NCBI GenBank assembly: GCA_019918135.1
Contig: WBZZ01002577.1
Span: 326,181-390,180, forward strand
Source: Paulinella micropora
Taxonomy: Eukaryota > Cercozoa > Imbricatea > Euglyphida > Paulinellidae
Direction: 5' to 3'
Length of the DNA: 64,000 bases
The notes beneath the pieces were generated by a model, which had not been told where the DNA came from, did not search any database, and was given only the letters and a program-made list of their open reading frames with translations. Shown one piece after another: positions 18,154 to 33,079 of the stretch. The position numbers were made by a program, and so were the translations under genes. Within the stretch, counting starts at the first letter, position 1. Every line of letters starts with the position of its first letter.

Positions 18154-21100
18154 TTACTGATTTTTGAGTGCCATAGCCGCAAGTGCAAAATCATAATAAT
18201 TATAGCCGGGTGAGCTGTTGGGTGGGAATTGATAGATACCGCGAGTGGCTGTGTTTTGCATAGCCTGCTGTGCAGCTCTCTTCTCTTTCTTCTTCTTCTT
18301 CTTCTTCTTCTTCTTCTTCTTCTTCTTCTTCTTCTTCTTCTTCTTCTTCTTCTTCTTCTCTTTCTTCGTCTGTTCTTCTTCCTCTGACTCACTACTACTA
18401 GAGCTATCACTAGTACTAGTGCTATCGTCACTGTCTGAGTCACTGGAGCTGTCTTTCTTCTTCTTTTTCTTCTTCTTTTTCTTCTTCTTTTTCTTCTTTT
18501 CTTTGCCTTTTTCTTCCTCAGAGCCTTGCGTCTCCTTATCCTTCTCTGTTTCTCCATTGTGCTTTCCTTTACCTTCCTTCCCTGCTTCTTTCTTTTCATA
18601 CTGTTTCAAAAGCTTCTCCATGTTCTCATTCATTTTGCTACTATGTTCTTTCATTGCCTCCTTCAAAATCGCTTGCAAAGAGGCTTCGGAGACACCACTA
18701 GTACTACACTACATATGTATCATTAATTAGACAACAACATAACAGCTGCAGAGTGAGAACAGACCTGGTTGGCTTGCTCAAGTTTCTCCTCGGCTTCCGA
18801 TTCCTCGTCCGGAGGCGGTGGAGGGCTGCTCCTTCTTGCCCTTTTTCACCTTCTTCTGCTTCACCTTCTGCTTTACCTTCAAATTTTTCTTCTTTTTTGT
18901 ATTCTCCTCGACTATAACCTCATCTTCACTAGTTTCACCCTCCTCATCCTTTGGTTCAGGCGCAGTGTCACTGCTACCTAGTATCAAACAATAAAATTCA
19001 TAAGAGAACTGTGTTACATAGAACAGTGTTGACGCAAAGAATCTGGTGCAAATTTCCTTGGCATTTTGGTCCGGCGATCAGAAGAGCGCAAAGGTTTGTA
19101 GCCTTGCTCTACTGCTGCTCTGTTCCTCTATCACACCATAAAAATGAAGAGCTAAAAAAGCAGCAATAAATAAAGCTAAAGCCCTTTGCGCAATAATTGC
19201 ATACCTTAGCCTTGCCTGCCAACTCCTTAACTAGCAAAGCCTTCCATCTGTATCTTCGAAGAATGGGGGGGGGGGATTCGTAGGATCCCCAACATATGGA
19301 AGGAAAAAGGTCAACACGTCTTCAATATAGTTCCGCTTGTGAGGGGGGTGACACAAGCTATGAGCAAGATTCAACAATTTTGGGCACATGAGTTGAAGAA
19401 ACTCAGTGTCGGTCTTGCCGTCCAAATCAGCATCCATTCCCCGCAACACTGCGATCCACTTCTTCGTTCCGACACCTGCAATAACAACCAATCATGGGTG
19501 AAAATGACAAAACATTCGTACCATTTTCATTAGCTTCGGGTTTTCTTTTCTTCCAGCCCACTGGAAACTCAAGGATCATCCTATAGCAAATTATTGTTGT
19601 TTTTTTAAGAAAAAAAAATCAATCAAAACCCAGGCGCAGGCCACACATCGTTTTCGCGAGTCTCAATCTGCCTTTGGGGGGCCAATATCAAGCCTGCTCT
19701 TGTGGTCAGCCTGACGTCGGTGATGTATACCCCCTCGCGCACCTTTAATTACCCAAACACCATGTTTCTGACCCAGTGGTGACCGGGACAACAATATTAA
19801 TGTAATTAATGTACCTTAGCATCGTCTGTTGTCCATGTCATGAACAACCTTAGCAATAAGCACGAACAAACAAGTGCTTGTGGGCGGGGGGGGGGGGGGG
19901 GGGCACTGTGGAAGGCTCTCAGTCCGACATCAAATATTAAGAAAAGAAAGAAAAGAAAGAAGATAACGAAAAAGAAAGAAAAGAAAGAAAAGAAAGAAAG
20001 GAAAGAAAGGAAAAAAAAAAAAAGAAAAAAAAAGAAAAAAAAAGAAAAGAAACAAAATTTTAAGAAAAGTTAAATAAAGAAAAGAAAAGAAAAGAAAAAA
20101 AAAGAAAAGAAAGAAAAGAAACAAAAAGAAAAAAGAAAGAAGAAAAGAAGAAAAAAGAGAAGAAAAAAGAGAAAAAAAAAGAAAAAAGAGACGAAAAAAG
20201 AGAAGAAAAAAAAGAAAAAAAGAAAGGAAAGAAAAGGAAAGAAAAGAAAAGAAAGAAAAGAAACAATTTGAAGATAGAAAATAAAGAAAACGAAATAAAG
20301 AAAATAAGGAAAAGAAAGGAAAAAAAGAAAAGAAAGAAAAGAAAGAAAAGAAAGAAAAGAAAGAAAGAAAAGAAAGAAAAGAAAGAAAAAAAGAAAGAAA
20401 AGAAAGAAAAGGAAAAAAGAAAAAAGAAAAAGAAAAAGAAAAAAAAAGAAATTAAAAGAAAAGAAAGAAAAGAAAGAAAAGAAAGAAACAACAGACAAGA
20501 AAAGAAAGAAAGAAAAGAAAGAAAAGAAAGAAAAGAAAGAAAAGAAAGAAAAGAAAGAAAAGAAAGAAAAGAAAGAAATGAAAACAAAAGAAAGAAATTT
20601 CTACACTTACATATTAATTTATTATAATTTAACATAAAAAAGAAAGAAGAACGAACCCGTCTTGGAACTTGCGGCCTTTGGAGTCCGTGTGTGCTTTCTG
20701 GTCCTCCTCGTTCTCGAATATGTATTCAAACCAACCCGGGATTTCGTAAATACGAAATTTTCCTTCTGGGACTTCTGGGACTCCTGTTTTGTTTACTCTC
20801 TCATTGCCCTTGTCCTTGTCCTTGTCCTTCTCCTTGTCCTTGTCCTTCTCCTCCTCCTTCTGCTTTCCTTTCTCCTCCTCCTCCTTGTCCTTGTCCTTGT
20901 CCTTCGTCACCTCCTCGTTCTCCTCCTCGTCCTCCTCCTCGTCCTTCTCCTCCTCGTTCTCCTCGTCATCCTCCTCTTCCTTCCCCTTCTCCTTCTTCTT
21001 TCCCTTCTTATTCTTCTTCTCTTTCTTCTTCTTCTTCTTCGTCGTCGTCGTCTTCTTCTCCTCCTCCTTCTCCTTGTCCTTGTCCTTCGTCACCTTCTCC

Positions 21101-21916
21101 TCCTCCTCGTCCTCCTCGTCCTCCTCCTCCTCGTCCTCCTCGTCATCCTCCTCATCCTTCTTCTTCCCCTTCTCCTTCTTTCCCTTCTTATTCTTATTCT
21201 TCTTCTTCTCCTCCTTGTCCTCCTCCTTGTCCTTCTCCTTGTCCTTCTCCTTGTCCTTCTCCTTGTCCTTCTCCTTGTCCTTCTCCTTGTCCTCCTCCTT
21301 GTCCTTCTCCGTGTCCTTGTCATTATTCTTCTCCTTGTCCTTCTCCTTGTCCTTCTCCTTGTCCTTGTCATTCTTCTCCTTGTCCTTCTCCTTCTTCTTT
21401 CCCTTCTTCTTTACTGGCTTCTCCTTCTCCTTCTTCTTTCCCGTCTTCTTTTCTGGCTCCTTCTCCTTCTTCTCCTTCTCCTTCTCCTTCTCCTTCTCCT
21501 TTCGCTTCTTCTTCTTTCCTGGCTCCTTCTCCTTCTCATTCTCCTTCCCTTCTCCTGTCTTTTCTTCTTCTTCTTCCTTCTTTTGTTTCTTCTTTTTGAT
21601 TCCCGCTACTATTATTTTCGTTTGTGTAGAAGTCTGTCTTCTTGCGATCTCTTTTCAAACGTACTACCTCGCCTTTTAGTCCATCATCCCAACTCTTTGC
21701 ATTTTCCAAGAACCCCTGTGCTGTCCAATTCCTCTTGGTCTCAACTACCACCCTCTCCAGCTGCTCGAGACCTAAGCCATCATATTTCCTCCGCACTTCA
21801 TCTGGAATTATCACATCTTCGAAATCCTCAGGCTCCGTCTGGCCGTTTATCCAAATTTTTAGAGCCCCCTTACGGTTTCTGGCAATTGCTTGCAATGTCC
21901 TGGCCTTTACAGGCAT
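18154..21916 (-). CDS. Spliced Lys/Glu-rich transposon gene, copy A (frame-broken)
   Basis: The probable first exon starts at the ATG at 21916 (MPVKARTLQ) and runs to about 20645. It encodes a globular start of about 100 residues and then hundreds of K/E/D residues. In copy A one extra T near 21595 breaks the frame; copy B is intact. Later exons have good splice sites: 19206-19475 (acceptor TTATTGCAG, donor AAG|GTATG), 18765-18977 (acceptor ATACTAG, donor CCAG|GTCTG) and a terminal exon 18154-18697. The 19206-19475 exon encodes VGTKKWIAVLRGMDADLDG and a region resembling a folded domain. The terminal exon is again Lys/Ser/Glu-rich and ends in MALKNQ. Function unknown. Low-complexity charge runs suggest a nuclear, possibly nucleic-acid-associated protein. 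Exon joins are inferred from splice consensus only. Confidence 0.6.
19930..20600 (+). repeat. 670-base A/G-only tract (GAAAA-type repeats)
   Basis: The tract is almost purely purine on the plus strand, mostly AAAGAAAAG units with only occasional C or T. On the minus strand it is an extreme polypyrimidine tract lying in an intron of the Lys/Glu-rich gene, upstream of the exon at 19475. Such mirror-repeat tracts can form triplex (H-) DNA. The frames read through it are artefacts. The copy B equivalent is 44706-45355. Confidence 0.85.
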
Positions 21917-22127
21917 CGCTGAGCTCTTTTCTTTCAATCTAATGTATACAGCTGTATACAAATCTACCCGCACTTTTCAAGTGCAGACGTTCGACTGCAG
22001 ACCCTGAAAAAAGGCAGTAGTCGACCTTTTTGCCTCTGAAAAAATCATGGGTGGAAAAGAGCTGTTGTTACATATTTTCTTTTGTTGTTTTTGCATTTCC
22101 CAGTCTCGTTGCTAGCCTCAAACCTTC

Positions 22128-22830
22128 TTTCCCGCTCTTTCCTGTCTGTGGAAGGAGCGGGAAAGAAAGAAATATTTTATTTCCTCAAGTACCAGAGGCA
22201 TACCAAACAAAAAAAAATCTGCAGTCGGAAAATGATTTTTTGTTTCCACTTCATTCTTTTATCATGTTGCTTTGCTTTTTATTGCTGCATAATATGTCTA
22301 CATGTGTGTTGAGTGCATGTGTAAATTATTGTAAGGAAATGTATTCACTAGAAGCCAGGAGGCGGAATTTTCGTTTCTAAATTTTCCGTACCGACAAAAA
22401 TTTGCCGATGATTTCCAGCTCGCTCTCTTCATGTATACTTGTCTAAATAGCTTTCCCGCTCCTTCCATACACTAGAAGGAGCGGGAAACTTAATTACACC
22501 ATCAGTGTAAAGGTATATAAAACAAAATCAACCGAAGAAAATTTGTCAACTTAATTTTTTCCACGTTTCCTCTATGTCAACATGTTTTGGCTGTCTTTAT
22601 GTTCTTGTTTTCTGCAATAAATGCAAGATCTTTAAAAATACTGACACTGACTGCTTATTTAGAGCTTCGAAATATATTTTAGACGTATTTTTATAGTAAG
22701 AAGTCGAATATTTCGTTTCTAAATTTTCCGTACCGACAAAAATTTGCCGATGATTTCCAGCTCGCTCTCTTCGTGTATACTTGTCTAAATAGCTTTCCCG
22801 CTCCTTCCACACACTAGAAAGAGCGGGAAA
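22128..22830. promoter_or_regulatory. Three palindromes with paired E2F-type half sites
   Basis: TTTCCCGC and its complement GCGGGAAA form inverted pairs at 22128-22164, 22452-22488 and 22794-22830, each separated by about 20 bases. TTTCCCGC is the classic E2F/DP binding consensus. The sites lie between the divergent starts of the two transposon genes (21916 and 23441), with TATATAAAA-like sequences following two of them (about 22513 and 22856). They probably tie transposon transcription to S phase in the host; this is inferred from the motif. Confidence 0.6.
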
Positions 22831-22966
22831 CTTAATTACAACATCAGTGTCAAAGTATATAAAACAAAATCAACCGAAGAAAATTTGTTAACTTAATTTT
22901 TTCTACGTTTTCTCTATGTCAACATTGTTTTGGCTGTCTTCATGCTCTTGTTTTCTGCAATAAATG
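22369..22966 (+). repeat. Direct duplication of a 255-base promoter unit
   Basis: Positions 22369-22623 and 22711-22966 are near-identical direct repeats with scattered substitutions. Each contains one E2F-type palindrome, a TATATAAAA box and ends with TTTTCTGCAATAAATG. Each unit looks like a complete promoter with a transcript start region. The same duplication is in copy B (about 47125-47380 and 47467-47722). Confidence 0.8.
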
Positions 22967-22975
22967 GTCATTCAT

Positions 22976-23153
22976 GTATGTATGTATGTAATATGTATGT
23001 ATGTATGCAAGTATGTATGTATGTATGTATGTATTTATGTATGCATATCCGTATGTATATTTTCTTTTCTCCCTCTCTCTCTCTCTCTCCCTTTCTCTCT
23101 CCCTTTCTTTTTCTCTCTCCCTTTCTTTCTCTCTCTCTCTCTCTCCCTTTCTT

Positions 23154-23188
<35 letters not shown>

Positions 23189-23210
23189 TTCTTTCTCTCT
23201 TTGTTTTTTT
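22976..23210 (+). repeat. TATG microsatellite and CT-rich tract
   Basis: ATGT/TATG repeats run from about 22976 to 23060, followed by TCTC/CCTTTCTTT repeats to about 23207 and GTTGTC repeats to about 23285. The frames across them are low complexity and not genes. Confidence 0.8.
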
Positions 23211-23440
23211 TTCCTTCAAATCTACCTACGTTGTCGTTGTTGTCGTTGTTGCCGTTGTTGTCGTTGTTGTCGTTGTTGTTGCAGTTGTTTTTGTCGAATT
23301 GATGACGGTGATTCATTGGTGTTGTTTGCCTTTTAGAAGCAAGAAAAACAATATAAAATGTGAATAACTATCATATCTTTTGTGTAGTTTGGAGCTTGTT
23401 TTGAGTCTTTTCTTGCCATGTGGCGTGGGAGCAACGTCAA

Positions 23441-28124
<4,684 letters not shown>

Positions 28125-28390
28125 GTGACTGTAGCTCATTTCAATCTACCACCCCCCCCCCCCCGGCGAGCTCCACCAGCCGGATACTAAATTCAAGTCG
28201 AAAGTGATTAATAATTTGTCGAATATTATTTAATATTCAGCTTGTAATAATGCAATTAAGCAGATTTAGTAATCAAATTCATTATTGTAACGGATGAGAA
28301 AAACCAATATTAAGATTTAATAAATGACTAAGTATCCTTTCTCACATATGTAGGAGGCTTCATATTGATATCACAAAGTCAAACTAGGAA
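28125..28390. other. Transposon 3' non-coding sequence
   Basis: A C14 run at about 28150-28163 is followed by AT-rich sequence with no frame of note, up to the right inverted repeat. It probably holds the poly(A) site of the plus-strand gene (ATTTAATAAATG near 28315). Confidence 0.4.
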
Positions 28391-28553
28391 GCTTTAAAAC
28401 AACTGGCAAATCATTTTAATACGTTATTCAGCTTATTCAATATTATTTTTACTAAATAAAACACATTTTCAATGTCTGAATCAAAAAGTGCAAAATCACC
28501 TGTAGGACAATTTCGGAAAAATTGATACCCCACATTTGGCCGAATCACTTGTT
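28391..28553 (-). repeat. Right terminal inverted repeat, copy A
   Basis: This is the reverse complement of 17820-17980, ending ...CGAATCACTTGTT at 28553, next to TCAA and the viral gene fragment. Confidence 0.9.
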
Positions 28554-28605
28554 TCAACGCTGTCAGCAGCGTTTGTAGCAGCCCATCGAACTCGTTCTGT
28601 GCCAT
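28554..28605 (-). pseudogene. 5' start of the viral gene split by transposon copy A
   Basis: The ATG at 28605 and 17 codons (beginning MAQNEFDGLLQTLL) belong to the gene continuing at 17815-16260. The viral frame reads from here into the inverted repeat. Together the parts make 536 codons once the element and one TCAA are discounted. Confidence 0.8.
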
Positions 28606-28848
28606 GCCCTCCGCTTCTTTCCTATAAGACCAAAAGAGAGCAAGACATGAGCAAGGACGCAGGAGGGGGAAAGGGGGAGCGGGGTGCGGGGGTGTTTTTT
28701 CTCCCTCTTCTTTCCCCCCTCCCCCCCCCCTCTCCCCCTCTTCTCCCCTCCCCCCTCCCCCCCCCCTCCCCCCTCTCTCTCCTTTCTTCTTTCCCTCTCC
28801 CTTGTGCTAAGGAGAACAAGTGGCGGGCTCTTTTATTTTTTGTAGGCT
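28606..28848. promoter_or_regulatory. Divergent promoter region with CT tract
   Basis: The region separates the starts at 28605 (minus) and 28849 (plus). It holds a G/A-rich segment at 28661-28690 and about 110 bases of nearly pure C/T at 28697-28805. CTCTTTTATTTTTTG lies 15-30 bases before the plus-strand ATG. Confidence 0.45.
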
Positions 28849-29637
28849 ATGGACAGCAGACGGAGTTTGTTTGGCGAGGCGGGGCCGGAGGATGTAGAAT
28901 GCGGAGAGGTCGTGATAACCTGCGAGGCGCAGACCCAGGCGGACCCGGCGCGACAAGTCCCTGGCTCGGCCGTCACGTGCTACAGCGGCGACAAGGCGGT
29001 CCAGGTGCAGACGTGCGACGTTGTCATCGCGAAGCGCAGCGACCTGGAGAGAGCGATCGGGGAGCTGCCGCTAGTCACCAACGTAGCGACAAACTGGGAT
29101 CGAGTGGACCACCGCCAGCAAAGCGCGGTGGGCGGAGCTGAGGTACTGTGGAAGTTCATGGGCGTGTGCGGGGAGGACGGCCTGTTACAGGGCAAGCAGG
29201 TGTGTGTGCAGACGCAGGGCGTGACGGACATGTACCTGCCGCACCTTAACTGCTCCCCCAAGTCCGAGTGGGCGCACGAAGACAGGCTTTTTTATGCCCG
29301 GCTGCCGTACCCCGAGGAGCTGCCTCATCGGTGGGCGCTGCCCGCCAAGGAAGGGCACTCCCGCGTCCTGCTGGAAGCGCACTGCCTGGCGGCGGCCGCG
29401 AACCAAGACCACGCCGGCTTCGCGCGCACGGCTTGTCAGCAGCAGGTGCAGGACTGGGCGCGCGTCTTGCGTACCCGCGAGACAACGCCGCCCGAGGCGC
29501 AACAGCTGTTCTCGCTACTGAAACAGTGCGTCGTCGACTATGTCACGCGTGCGGCGCGCCGGGAGGACAACATCCAATACGTAGGACAGTGTGTGCGCCA
29601 GGGCTATTTTGGGGAAATGAGTCGGGTCTACATGTGA
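28849..29637 (+). CDS. Unrecognised 262-aa protein
   Basis: An intact frame from the ATG at 28849 to TGA 29637, with a codon bias to G/C third positions like its neighbours. The N-terminal 60 residues are acidic and rich in Val/Thr/Cys. The rest is mixed alpha/beta with conserved-looking aromatic clusters (EVLWKFMGVCGEDG, LFYARLPYPEELPHRWALP). The C-terminal 80 residues are helical, with nine cysteines overall. No signal peptide or membrane segment. No family was recognised. The flanking gene on the right is convergent, with TTTTAATTAAAAG between them. Confidence 0.6.
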   Translation: MDSRRSLFGEAGPEDVECGEVVITCEAQTQADPARQVPGSAVTCYSGDKAVQVQTCDVVIAKRSDLERAIGELPLVTNVATNWDRVDHRQQSAVGGAEVLWKFMGVCGEDGLLQGKQVCVQTQGVTDMYLPHLNCSPKSEWAHEDRLFYARLPYPEELPHRWALPAKEGHSRVLLEAHCLAAAANQDHAGFARTACQQQVQDWARVLRTRETTPPEAQQLFSLLKQCVVDYVTRAARREDNIQYVGQCVRQGYFGEMSRVYM

Positions 29638-29734
29638 AAAAAAAAGAGAGAGATTGCTGTTGCCAAATCTTAGTTTTCTTTTTGTTCTTTTAATTAAAAG
29701 CAGACGACACAAAAAAAAAGAGCCAGCGAGACTT

Positions 29735-32700
29735 CTATTTCAAGGCACGGGGGGTGGGTTTCAACTTCTTTATCTTCAGCAGGTGCGCTACATCTACAAA
29801 GGCTAGAGGTCCCGCCGCCGGGTCCAGCACGCCGCTTTTTTCCGTTTCCCCATTAAAGACCAAGCTCAAGATTTCTTTCAGCGCGTCAGTGTAACAAGTA
29901 TAATTGTGCTCAAGGTTGCCAAACAATCCGTGTGTATCGCTAGATGATGTTGCGTATGGAACAATTTGGGATTTATACTCGTCCCTGGTCAAAAGAGGAA
30001 ATTCTTCTGTTTCGCCATCTTCTCGACCGAGCGCTTTGTTTAGACGCGCGGCCGAGAGATCGGGCGAGAAATCCGGGCACAGCTGCAATCTCGTCGTGTC
30101 CCACCAAGCATTCCCTTCTGAAAGAGAAGTGGTCCATACTGCGCGCATCTCTTGGGCTCGATTCTCTTTGGCTTGATTCATGACAAGCAAAAGGTGTTCG
30201 TTGCTCTGGATTTCCACCGCTCCAAGAACTGTGTAGCGAACTGAAGAAGGACCATTGGCGCTGCTTTTGTGCACGTGTTCGTTGGTGTGCATGCAATAGT
30301 CCAGCGCCGCGTAGACTGCATGGTCTAGCGGCTTGAGCCATTTTTTGTTGTGGGCGGTGCCAAGCCGGCCAAGAATTTGTCCAGCCTCTCTGGGGTTGGT
30401 GGCTGCGAATTTCTTGCTAAATTCATTCAGGAAATTTTCAAGGAAGTTCACATCCTTTGCCGCTTGTTGTCGGTTTGGCCCAGTCATTCCCCTGAGGGTT
30501 TCATCGGCCAGGATCAAGCAGTCTCGATAGGTTTTGTACGGAAGGAGTGTTTCCTTCTCGTCGTCCGAGGAGAATACAGAGCTCAGCGTCAAATTTTTAT
30601 GCAGAAAGTTAACCCGACCTGCGTGCTTGATGATGGCGTTGACTGCTTTGACCAGCCAGGGCACAAATTCTGCGTACAGATGATAGGGGCCGGAGCCACC
30701 GACGACACCCTTCTGGCGTTCAAGGAGCCCTTGGGGCACCCGTAACAGGCTGTCACCCGTGGCCCTTTCAACCTCGCTCTTTAGATCGGCTACTTTTTTG
30801 CTAAAGTGTTGCATCCAGTTGCTGTAAGTTGGCATGGGGTGCACTTGGTATCGCTTTTCGGTCGACGACGACTGTTCTGCTGCTGCACCGAGATTTAGCA
30901 AAACGAAAACGCGCAGAGCGGGGAATACGCCCATAACAATGAGATTTTTTCCAGTGATGGGACGGATGATAGATTCGTCCGCCGGGTTTTGTTTGATAAC
31001 TTCTTCTAGCTTGTCGACTTTCTGGCTTGCGAGTTTGGTTGGATCTGAATTCTGGCGTTGTTGTCTCGCCCGGGCCCGAGTAGTCATTTCTCCTCCTGCA
31101 GTAGGATTTTCTTGTTCTTGGGTATGAGGTTGTGGTTGGTTTTTCAGAGCGTTTCCTTTGTTTCTCTTAGCCTGTGCTTTTGCCATCTCAGCCATAATGT
31201 CGCCCCCAGAGCTTTCTGGTTCGTTTCTTGCCTTTCTCCGCTTGTCTTGTTTGCCGTTACTGGATGGTTCCGCTTTCTGTTCCTGTTTCACTGGCGGGTT
31301 CGGTTCTATGACTGGAAGCTCTGGAGCGGCGGGTACACTCTTTTGAGAAGAAGCAGAGCTGTCTGACGTACTGGATTTTGTGCTATTATCACTTGTGGCT
31401 TCTACTCCGCCGGCCGCCGGATCTAGCTTAGGTAATTGTCCTGTGCCCTTCTTCTTCTTCCGCGCTCTCGCTTTCTCTTCGTCTTCTTTTTCTCGCCGCA
31501 GCAGTTTATCTTGTTCTTCTCGTTGTCGCCGCTCTTCCTCTTCCTTTTCTTGTTTTTCTTCTTCTGCCGTAGATGTCGGTAATTGTTCTGCGCCGTCCGA
31601 CCCTACTCTCTCTTCGCCACTGCCGCCCGTCTTTTCCTTGTCGCGGGAGAGCACTTGTCCCAATAGCTCCTGCGATAACGCTTTTTCCGGAACCTGCATG
31701 CTGATACTTTCACCCCAGGCTTGTAACACTGCCAGTATAACACCAACGCAATGTACCAAATCGGTGGGGATGCCAGAGTCGGGCGTGGAAAAAGCCCGCC
31801 GCACCGACTCGATAAATTCCTTATTGAAGTTAGCTCTGCTGATTTTAAAGCTTTTCACCCGCAAAACCCCATCTTTGTAATCAAGTCCTGTTGCAATCTC
31901 TGAAGAGCTTGGTGAAGAGCTTGGTGAAGAGCTTGATAAGCTCGGTGTACAGATGGAGGATCGCAGAAGCAGTGCGAGTTCGTCAGATTCAGGGGCTTTG
32001 TCGTCAGTCGAGGTTCCCTTCGTCTCAGCTACTGCTCTAGCAAACGTAGCTAGCCAAAACACAAAGTGGGTGGCTCCAGCCAGATTAGGACTGTTATTAG
32101 TCCAAGTATCGCCCTCTTGCCAAATAGATGCCAAAGTGGGTATTACCATCTCGTCCGCACTGATGTCTATCCACCCTTTCACAACGGATTTTCTGTCCGC
32201 TTTTTTGGCATCCCTCATTTGCGAAAGCAACATACTCGTCGAAGTATTTCTCTGCAATAGCACTTTGCTGTCACTATTCAAGCCACCCGGCCCTCGCGTG
32301 TAGTTGCTTCCAATCTGGATGTAGTGTATATTCTGCCAGATATCCAAGGGAGCGACGTGTACATTTTCCCCCTGGGCGCCATCCCACTGATCGAGGTAGT
32401 GTTTAACAAATAACTCGGTGATCATCCGGGGGGTCCACCACTTAAAGTTTGTTTCTTTTCCGATTTTGTCTATTACCTGTAGCAAGGCAATGACAATTCG
32501 GGTCCAAGCAGTCTTGTACGAAGCGGCAGGTTTTGTAAGGAATCGGGGGCCAACCACCAGAGGTGGCCCTGGTAAGGATGTTAGTACCACGCTCGAATCA
32601 CTGAGCTTCTGTTTTGCCGTATGATCCTGCTCCCAACACAGCGTGTCGAATAACACAATGTTGTCTGTGTCTGCCTTAAACCGCAATTCGCAGAGAGCGC

Positions 32701-32812
32701 AAAGGATGCGAGCAAATACAAGAACATAAGGCGGCGACGGCTCTGAACCATCCTCAGTCGTACTACCAAATTCCTTCCACAAAGACCTCGCCGCATTCCA
32801 AAGTCTTTCCAT
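29735..32812 (-). CDS. Unrecognised 1025-aa protein with central charged/disordered region
   Basis: An intact frame from the ATG at 32812. Residues 1-400 are globular (YVLVFARILCALCELRF, FKWWTPRMITELFVKHYLDQW). Residues about 405-610 are low complexity: Glu/Lys/Gln/Arg-rich (KQEKEEEERRQREEQ) and then Ser/Thr/Asn-rich, with several basic clusters. Residues 620-1000 are globular again (VFPALRVFVLLNLGAAAEQ, YHLYAEFVPWLVKAVN, CYTDALKEILSLVFNG). A three-residue SSS-type repeat near 31905-31945 comes from a 15-base DNA repeat (GAGCTTGGTGAAGAG). It is the longest unbroken frame in the GC-rich block and probably encodes a structural or replication-associated protein, but nothing diagnostic is visible. 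Confidence 0.7.
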   Translation of the reverse strand: MERLWNAARSLWKEFGSTTEDGSEPSPPYVLVFARILCALCELRFKADTDNIVLFDTLCWEQDHTAKQKLSDSSVVLTSLPGPPLVVGPRFLTKPAASYKTAWTRIVIALLQVIDKIGKETNFKWWTPRMITELFVKHYLDQWDGAQGENVHVAPLDIWQNIHYIQIGSNYTRGPGGLNSDSKVLLQRNTSTSMLLSQMRDAKKADRKSVVKGWIDISADEMVIPTLASIWQEGDTWTNNSPNLAGATHFVFWLATFARAVAETKGTSTDDKAPESDELALLLRSSICTPSLSSSSPSSSPSSSEIATGLDYKDGVLRVKSFKISRANFNKEFIESVRRAFSTPDSGIPTDLVHCVGVILAVLQAWGESISMQVPEKALSQELLGQVLSRDKEKTGGSGEERVGSDGAEQLPTSTAEEEKQEKEEEERRQREEQDKLLRREKEDEEKARARKKKKGTGQLPKLDPAAGGVEATSDNSTKSSTSDSSASSQKSVPAAPELPVIEPNPPVKQEQKAEPSSNGKQDKRRKARNEPESSGGDIMAEMAKAQAKRNKGNALKNQPQPHTQEQENPTAGGEMTTRARARQQRQNSDPTKLASQKVDKLEEVIKQNPADESIIRPITGKNLIVMGVFPALRVFVLLNLGAAAEQSSSTEKRYQVHPMPTYSNWMQHFSKKVADLKSEVERATGDSLLRVPQGLLERQKGVVGGSGPYHLYAEFVPWLVKAVNAIIKHAGRVNFLHKNLTLSSVFSSDDEKETLLPYKTYRDCLILADETLRGMTGPNRQQAAKDVNFLENFLNEFSKKFAATNPREAGQILGRLGTAHNKKWLKPLDHAVYAALDYCMHTNEHVHKSSANGPSSVRYTVLGAVEIQSNEHLLLVMNQAKENRAQEMRAVWTTSLSEGNAWWDTTRLQLCPDFSPDLSAARLNKALGREDGETEEFPLLTRDEYKSQIVPYATSSSDTHGLFGNLEHNYTCYTDALKEILSLVFNGETEKSGVLDPAAGPLAFVDVAHLLKIKKLKPTPRALK

Positions 32813-33079
32813 GTCGTTAGCACCTCAGTGGCTTGTGCGAAAGCTCCTGTCTTCTTAGTTATGTATGTTAGGCCGATGAGGGGGGGGGAGGAAAGGAAGG
32901 GGGGGGGGGGGGAAGGGAACGAGGAGAGAGAGGGGGGAAGGGGAGAACGGAGAGAGAGAGAAAGAGAGGGAGGGAGGAGGGGGGGGGGGAACCTCGAAAC
33001 ATCCCCCTTCCCCTTTCCCCCCCCCTTCCCCTTTCCCCCCCCCTTCCCCTTTCCCCCCCCCCCCACTCCTGCTGCGCTC
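32813..33079. repeat. 5' G/A- and C/T-rich tract
   Basis: Positions 32879-32990 are G/A only on the plus strand. Positions 33001-33064 are C/T only, in three CCCCTTTCCCCCCCCTTC-like units. This lies upstream of the minus-strand ATG at 32812, so the coding strand near the start is pyrimidine-rich. No gene is seen. Confidence 0.5.

Noticed and set aside
18245-18730. Poly-Phe/Leu frame on the plus strand
   Set aside because: It is the reverse reading of CTT/GAA microsatellites in a Lys-rich exon.
20060-20635. Long Phe/Leu/Ser frames across the A/G tract (and 44706-45392)
   Set aside because: A purine-only tract has no stops in several frames; the frames are artefacts of composition.
20662-21942. 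Leucine- or Ser/Pro-rich frames opposite the Lys/Glu-rich exon (and 45419-46698)
   Set aside because: They are antisense shadows of KEKDKEK repeats; the minus-strand frame has the ATG and the globular N terminus.
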